Assembly: GCA_046728155.1 (NCBI GenBank)
Contig: JBKPDY010000127.1
Coordinates: forward strand, 1 to 33,833
Length of the DNA: 33,833 bases
Source of the DNA: CAWDLX01 sp046728155
Lineage (GTDB): Bacteria > Actinomycetota > Actinomycetes > Mycobacteriales > Micromonosporaceae
Direction of reading: 5' to 3'
Part shown: positions 29,459-33,833 of the stretch, one piece after another
How the letters are laid out: each line of letters starts with the position of its first letter
Numbering within the stretch: position 1 is the stretch's first letter
Program-made: the position numbers and the translations under genes
The notes under the pieces: model-generated
What the model was told of the DNA's origin: nothing
The model's database searches: none
What the model saw: the letters and a program-made list of their open reading frames with translations, nothing else

Positions 29459-32104
29459 ATGCGCGCACACCGCGATGATCTCAACGCCAAAAAATGGGAG
29501 ACACCGAACGGAGCGTGCAGCATCGATGTCGCTCCGCCTGGCTCCCTCCTGTGTTCCGAGATGGTCGTTCCGTCAGAGCCCGCCGTTGCGGTGGCGCGAC
29601 CGCGGCTCCACTCGATGCTGGACGAGAGTGCGCACACCCCGGTCACGCTCGTCGCCGCACCCGCGGGCTGGGGCAAGACCGTCCTGCTGTCATCGTGGAT
29701 CCGGTCACACCCGGATCAGGACGTCATCGCGTGGCTTTCCACCGAGCCCGAGGACGACAGCAGACGGTTCTCCTCGTACCTGCGCGCCTGCCTGGGCCGC
29801 GATCAGCCGCACGCGCACCACGGCGGTTTGACCAGGCCAACCGTACTGGTGCTGGACGACTTCCAGTACGTCCAGGACGCGGGGTCTCTTGATCTGGTCG
29901 AGTCTCTCGTCCGGCACGCCGCCGAACGGTTGCGCCTGATCATTCTCACCCGGGCAGATCCGTCGCTGCCGATTCTTCGTTGGCGTCTGTCCGGCGATCT
30001 GCTCGATCTCGGTCCTGAAGACCTCGCGTTCACGGCCGCGGAAACCGCACAGTTGTTGCGGGCCCACGGGCTCGAGCTCTCCGACGACGTGGCGGCCGAA
30101 CTGCGGGCGTACGTGGAAGGATGGCCGGCATTGCTCAGACTTGCCGCCCTTTCGGTCAGCGGCCGGTGCGGGTCCGTCAGCGCCGAAGGGCTGCTCGCCG
30201 CGGCCGCGCCGAGCATCCACGACTACGTGCTCCGGGAGGTGTACGCAGATCAGTCCCCGGACTCGCAGGACGCCCTGCTACGTACCTCAATCGTAGAGCG
30301 CCTCAGTGGCGGGCTGATCGAGGCGATGACGCAGCGCCATGACGGGGAGTCCATGTTCGCCCAGCTACAGCGGCGGCACATGTTCGCCGCCCCCCTCGGC
30401 ACGCAACCGACGTCCCATCGTTATCACCAGGTGCTGGGCGACACGCTGCGCAACGAGCTCTGGCGGTCGGCACCGGGGGAGATCGCGCATCTGCATCGGC
30501 GAGCTGCCCACTGGCACGAGAAGAACGGGCTGTCCGCTGACGCGTTGCGCCACGCGCTCGCGGCGGGCGATTCTCACCATGCGGTACGGCTGATCACCGA
30601 TCACTGGCACGAGTTCGTCCTCTGCCGGCGCGACAACGGCCGGAAGGTCACGACACCGGCCGAGGACCTTCTTCGGGCAGACCCCACTCTCGCCGTCGCC
30701 TGGGCGGCAGTTCATCTTGACCTCTCCGACTCAGGAGAGGTCGCCCACCATCTCCGTATCGCCGACCGGGCACATCTGACGGCCGCCGGAACGCACCAGC
30801 ACGAATTCATCGCGGCCCGGGCCGTCGTCGAGCTGGGATGGGCGAACATCACCGGCAGTCTGGACCGCGTGAACTCGGCCGTCCAGCGGCTCCTCTCGGT
30901 GGTTGGCGACGAAGACCTCGGTCTCCTGCCGTGGGATGGCGTTCGCGCCGTCACCATGACGTCGGTCGGAGTGTCTCAGCTCAGCCATGGCGAGCTCGAC
31001 ATGGCCGAGGAATCGTTGGCCGACGCTCTGGCCCTTTCCGAACGAATGGGACTGTCGTGCTCACGCGCCATGAGCGCGTCGGGCCTGTCGTTCATACGGG
31101 CCGTCCGGGGCGACTTGCGAGCCGCCGAGCGGATCGCGCGAATGGCGCTCGCGGTTCCGCTGTGTCCCGGTCAGTCCGCGCGCGTTCACTGCCCATTCGC
31201 CTATCTGGCGCTGGCCATCGCGAACGTCGAGTGGGACCGGCTCGAGGAGGCCGACGCCAGCCTGCGGCAGGCCGCCCTTCTGTGTGACCCGACGCGTGAC
31301 CCGGCGCTGACCGCGATCATCTCCGTGGTGCGCGCGCAGGTGCACCATGAGAGCGGCGATTCGGGGCGCGCGTATGAGACGCTCCTGGCCGGCCGTCGTC
31401 ACCTCGCCGATCGACCATCTCCGTTTCTGCGTGACTGGTACACCGCTGTCGAGATCGGAGTGCGCGCGGCGCACGGTGATATCGGCGCGGTACGCCGGAC
31501 GCTGGAGCGCGCGCTGGAAAGCGGAGGTACACAGCCGGCCGTGGTTGCGATCGCACTTGCTCGCGCGTACCTGGCCGACGACGACTGGATCTCGGCGTGC
31601 CGGGTGCTTCCACGAAGGACTGATGCTCGCGGCGCCTTCGCGCTTGTGGTGCGTCTGGAGGCTGATCTGATCGAGGCGGTGGCCGCCTTCCGGCGAGGAG
31701 ACACGCGTAGCGCCTCGCGCCTGCTCGAGGGAGTGCTCGAAGCCGCCGAGCCGGATGGCTTCCGCAGGCCGTTCGTCCGGACCGGACCCGCGGTGCGGGA
31801 TCTCCTGGTCAAACATGTCGACTCCGGTACGGCGTACTGGTGTACGGTCAGTGAGCTCATCGACTCAGTGGACGGCGGCGCGGCTCGTGGGCCGACCACC
31901 GGCGGACTGACCGAGCCGCTCACCGATCGGGAACTCACCGTGCTCCGCTACTTGCAGAGCATCCTGTCCAACGGCGAGATCGCCTGCGACATGTCCGTCT
32001 CGGTCAATACGGTCAAGACTCATGTCCGCAACATCTACCGGAAGCTCGATTCGACCGGACGGCGTGAGGCCGTGCGGCGAGCTCGCGAATTACGTCTGAT
32101 CTGA
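29459..32104 (+). CDS. MalT/LAL-type LuxR transcriptional regulator
   Basis: 881-residue STAND-family regulator. Near the N-terminus, ARPRLHSMLDESAHTPVTLV leads into Walker A APAGWGKTVLLSSW and Walker B TVLVLDDFQYV, and then an all-helical winged section (to about 330). A long helical TPR-like sensor region (350-780) includes CPFAYLALAIANVEWDRLEE and DLRAAERIARMAL. The C-terminal LuxR DNA-binding domain is LTDRELTVLRYLQSILSNGE, then VSVNTVKTHVRNIYRKLDST (about 845-864). Such proteins hydrolyse ATP and activate promoters when a ligand binds. The ATG at 29459 has GGGTGG 6 bases upstream. The DUF2267 gene follows 17 bases later and is probably cotranscribed. Confidence 0.92.
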   Translation: MRAHRDDLNAKKWETPNGACSIDVAPPGSLLCSEMVVPSEPAVAVARPRLHSMLDESAHTPVTLVAAPAGWGKTVLLSSWIRSHPDQDVIAWLSTEPEDDSRRFSSYLRACLGRDQPHAHHGGLTRPTVLVLDDFQYVQDAGSLDLVESLVRHAAERLRLIILTRADPSLPILRWRLSGDLLDLGPEDLAFTAAETAQLLRAHGLELSDDVAAELRAYVEGWPALLRLAALSVSGRCGSVSAEGLLAAAAPSIHDYVLREVYADQSPDSQDALLRTSIVERLSGGLIEAMTQRHDGESMFAQLQRRHMFAAPLGTQPTSHRYHQVLGDTLRNELWRSAPGEIAHLHRRAAHWHEKNGLSADALRHALAAGDSHHAVRLITDHWHEFVLCRRDNGRKVTTPAEDLLRADPTLAVAWAAVHLDLSDSGEVAHHLRIADRAHLTAAGTHQHEFIAARAVVELGWANITGSLDRVNSAVQRLLSVVGDEDLGLLPWDGVRAVTMTSVGVSQLSHGELDMAEESLADALALSERMGLSCSRAMSASGLSFIRAVRGDLRAAERIARMALAVPLCPGQSARVHCPFAYLALAIANVEWDRLEEADASLRQAALLCDPTRDPALTAIISVVRAQVHHESGDSGRAYETLLAGRRHLADRPSPFLRDWYTAVEIGVRAAHGDIGAVRRTLERALESGGTQPAVVAIALARAYLADDDWISACRVLPRRTDARGAFALVVRLEADLIEAVAAFRRGDTRSASRLLEGVLEAAEPDGFRRPFVRTGPAVRDLLVKHVDSGTAYWCTVSELIDSVDGGAARGPTTGGLTEPLTDRELTVLRYLQSILSNGEIACDMSVSVNTVKTHVRNIYRKLDSTGRREAVRRARELRLI

Positions 32105-32121
32105 CGGAGGTGGCAAGGCAC

Positions 32122-32565
32122 ATGGTCGAGACCGGCTTCTCCACGTTCAATACGACCGTGGACAAGACGAACCGTATTCTCCACGAGATCGAGTTGTCGT
32201 ACGGATGGCCCAAGGAACGTCGTCAGCAGTCGTACACAGCTCTCAAGGCGGTCCTGCATGCGGTGCGCGACAGGCTGAACGTGGAAGAGTCGGCCCAACT
32301 TGCGGCTCAACTCCCGATGCTGTTACGAGGCGTCTACTACGACGGCTGGGAACCGAGCCACGTCCCGATGAAGATGCACGCGGACCAGTTCATGCAGCGG
32401 ATTCGGCAGGATTTTACGTACGAAGTCGCAGGCGGAACCGAGGTGCTCATCCGCACGGTTGTACGAGCCCTGCGCAAGCATGTCAGCGACGGAGAATGGA
32501 GCGACGTGACCTCAAGCATGCCGAGAGAACTGAGAGCGCTCCTGGCGGATTCCAAGCCGTCGTGA
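32122..32565 (+). CDS. DUF2267 protein
   Basis: 147-residue DUF2267 protein. The family pattern is clear: two similar helical halves, the first with RQQSYTALKAVLHAVRDRLN and EESAQLAAQLPMLLRGVYYDG, the second from DQFMQRIRQDFTYE to RALRKHVSDGEW and MPRELRALL. It is soluble. Members are found beside small heat-shock proteins, universal stress proteins and other hypoxia or dormancy genes in actinobacteria, but their role is unknown. The ATG at 32122 is preferred because GGAGG (32106-32110) lies 11 bases before it; GTG 32110 overlaps that site. Confidence 0.88.
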   Translation: MVETGFSTFNTTVDKTNRILHEIELSYGWPKERRQQSYTALKAVLHAVRDRLNVEESAQLAAQLPMLLRGVYYDGWEPSHVPMKMHADQFMQRIRQDFTYEVAGGTEVLIRTVVRALRKHVSDGEWSDVTSSMPRELRALLADSKPS

Positions 32566-32622
32566 GAGCCGCTACGGCAACAGGTCGAACGAGGCTGCGG
32601 CAGGGCGGGGTGAGGCTTAAGC

Positions 32623-33011
32623 CGCCGGTATGGTCGCGCATGATCCGTTCGTCGTACTGGTGCTCGCTGATCTCCAGGTCGACCGCCTCGGGCGGCAGGT
32701 CGAGAAGCAGTTCCGCTTGACGCAGTGATGAATGGTCGATTTCGTGCTGGTGGTTGAAGAGCCAATCGTGCATAGCCCAGAACCTGCCCCGGACGGCCCG
32801 GCCCCGGCTACCTCGGCTGCGATCACCTTGTACGGGTACAGGTCGGAGAGGGCAGCGGGAAGTGCCGGTACACGAGGCGGATCAACGGGGCGCGCTGCCG
32901 CAGGGCATCACAACCCCAACCCAAGCCGGTCGATGACCTGGACCACTTAGTCACGGCGATCCCGCTGCGCGGACGTCCCGGCGATCCGGCTTGCTTCTGG
33001 TCGGAGCTCAT
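32623..33011 (-). pseudogene. DsbA/thioredoxin-like domain remnant with its CxxC segment deleted
   Basis: Pieces of one DsbA-like protein lie in three frames. APLIRLVYRHFPLP (about 32891-32850), then SDLYPYKVIAAEVAGAG (about 32847-32800), then GRFWAMHDWLFNHQHEIDH and LRQAELLLDLPPEAVDLEI (about 32790-32640). RFWAMHDWLF and VYRHFPL are hallmarks of this family, including the domain fused to NhaA antiporters. At the N-terminal end IAVT joins directly to VVQVIDRLG in another frame, where intact proteins have the strand and C-x-x-C active site, so that segment of about 18 residues is gone. The C-terminal TPTFF half is also absent. It is non-functional. Confidence 0.75.
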
Positions 33012-33257
33012 TTCTATCGCGACTCGTCCCGTACGAGCTCCGGCAGCGCGACCAAGCGAGCGTTGTCATCGTGGGCGAGGTGAATCGGCATCATCCGGTG
33101 CGGGCGAGACGCTGATTGTCTCGGCCGCGCTCTTACCAAAGAAGTGCAACGTTCGTCCGCTTGGGGCGACCCGGACTCACCCGGCCAGTGCAGATCATCA
33201 TTCGAGGCGGCCTGACCAAGGCCGACCTCGTCGCGAAAGCGAAGGGAGTGACGTGTC

Positions 33258-33734
33258 GTGACAATGACGGTTCCGCGTTCGTCCAGGCACGGCGCCATGA
33301 CAGCTGCACGCAGGTCCGACCCGTTCCGGGAGATCGAGGACCTGCAGGACCGGATGGGTCAGTTGGTGGACGGGCTGTTCGGCCTCGTACCTCCGACGGC
33401 GGCGATGCGGATGCCGATGGCACCGGCCGATATCGAGGAGACGGATGACGCCTACATGGTCGAGCTCGACATGCCCGGCGTGAAGCCCCAAGACATCAAT
33501 CTGGAGGCCAGGGAGAACGAGCTCCGCGTGTCGGGGGAGATCAAGGAGAAGGAGCGCAAAGGCATCCTGCGCCGGCAGATGCGACCGGTTGGGGAGTTCG
33601 AGCACGTCGTCGCCCTTCCGGGCGAAATCGACCCCAACAAGGTCGATGCACGACTCTCCGACGGTGTACTCACCGTGCGGCTGGGCAAGAGTCAGGTTCG
33701 CCAACCCCGTCGGGTCGAGGTCAAGAGCGCCTAG
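33258..33734 (+). CDS. Hsp20/alpha-crystallin small heat-shock protein
   Basis: 158-residue small heat-shock protein. The N-terminal arm DPFREIEDLQDRMGQLVDGLF resembles mycobacterial Hsp20s. The alpha-crystallin domain runs from ADIEETDDAYMVELDMPGVK through NLEARENELRVSGE and FEHVVALPGEIDPNKVDARL to SDGVLTVRL. The C-terminal QPRRVEV tail is the docking motif. GTG at 33258 has GGGAG (33244-33248) 9 bases before it; ATG 33264 is an alternative. It is clearly different in sequence from the Hsp20 at 477-953. It probably belongs to the same stress-related neighbourhood as DUF2267. An inverted repeat CGAGAC-N7-GTCTCG (33105-33123) upstream is a weak operator candidate. Confidence 0.94.
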   Translation: MTMTVPRSSRHGAMTAARRSDPFREIEDLQDRMGQLVDGLFGLVPPTAAMRMPMAPADIEETDDAYMVELDMPGVKPQDINLEARENELRVSGEIKEKERKGILRRQMRPVGEFEHVVALPGEIDPNKVDARLSDGVLTVRLGKSQVRQPRRVEVKSA

Positions 33735-33794
33735 TACGAACCCAGCATCAGGAGGTCGCCGCCGGTAACGGCCGCGCCCACCCCCTCAATTGAA

Positions 33795-33813
33795 GCGGGT
33801 TAGGGTTACCCGC
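33795..33813. terminator. hairpin downstream of the second Hsp20 gene
   Basis: GCGGGT (33795-33800) pairs with ACCCGC (33808-33813) across a 7-base loop, 60 bases past the Hsp20 stop. The stem is short and no T-run follows, so it is a modest terminator candidate. Confidence 0.4.
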
Positions 33814-33833
33814 CCCCGCGACAAAAACCCCGA

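Noticed and set aside
33014..33298. Leftward frame (94 codons) before the second Hsp20 gene
   Set aside because: It overlaps the Hsp20 start and ribosome-binding site and has no recognisable pattern.

Overview
The window is high-GC DNA with GTG/ATG starts, many 1-4 base stop/start overlaps and family content typical of a soil actinomycete: a MalT-type LuxR regulator, a PQQ-propeller lipoprotein, DUF4395, DUF2267 and a GT87-like glycosyltransferase. Micromonosporaceae or a relative would fit, but this is an inference from gene content and codon use. It reads as chromosomal accessory DNA with clear wear: one IS630 end, one N-terminally cut sialidase-like gene, one headless PIN gene, one frameshifted lysyl-phosphatidylglycerol synthase and one dismantled DsbA-type gene.

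Layout. 1-470: tail of an IS630-family transposase and a gene fragment beside it. 477-5541: an Hsp20 chaperone, a PQQ-propeller lipoprotein, and a rightward run of three membrane proteins. The second of these ends in what looks like a cupredoxin fold that has lost its copper ligands. 5566-7734: a leftward MarR, flavin-oxidase-like, DUF4395 and hypothetical group. 7812-10712: a truncated Asp-box propeller, a 2H phosphoesterase, and a small membrane protein divergent from a TetR regulator across a twin palindromic operator. 10867-14534: an ABC exporter divergent from a NarL-type two-component system, with a 21-bp palindrome between them. 14560-15787: a degraded PIN toxin abutting an intact-looking Phd-like/RelE-like toxin-antitoxin pair whose promoter carries a perfect 26-bp palindrome. 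15998-19723: an AlkA-type glycosylase meeting the broken end of an MprF-like pseudogene, and an OmpR-class kinase with no response regulator. 19877-21303: a six-Asp-box propeller translationally coupled to a MoaD-like protein ending in Gly-Gly. 21634-26061: a glycosyltransferase cluster (GT2, DUF2064, GT87-like) divergent from an epimerase; the GT87-like protein carries an Imm5-like C-terminal domain. 26129-29134: a membrane metallophosphoesterase and a second SDR. 29459-33734: a large LuxR regulator, DUF2267, the DsbA remnant and a second Hsp20.

How parts may work together. The exporter and two-component system look like one sense-and-export unit controlled from a shared intergenic palindrome. 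The TetR and toxin-antitoxin operators look autoregulatory. LuxR, DUF2267 and Hsp20 resemble actinobacterial stress or dormancy gene sets. The glycosyltransferase cluster probably builds or modifies a polyprenol-linked or cell-surface glycan. The points most worth following are the GT87/Imm5-like fusion, the coupled propeller/MoaD pair, the ligand-free cupredoxin-like membrane protein and the toxin-antitoxin pair. I saw no tRNA, rRNA, CRISPR array or phage structural genes.
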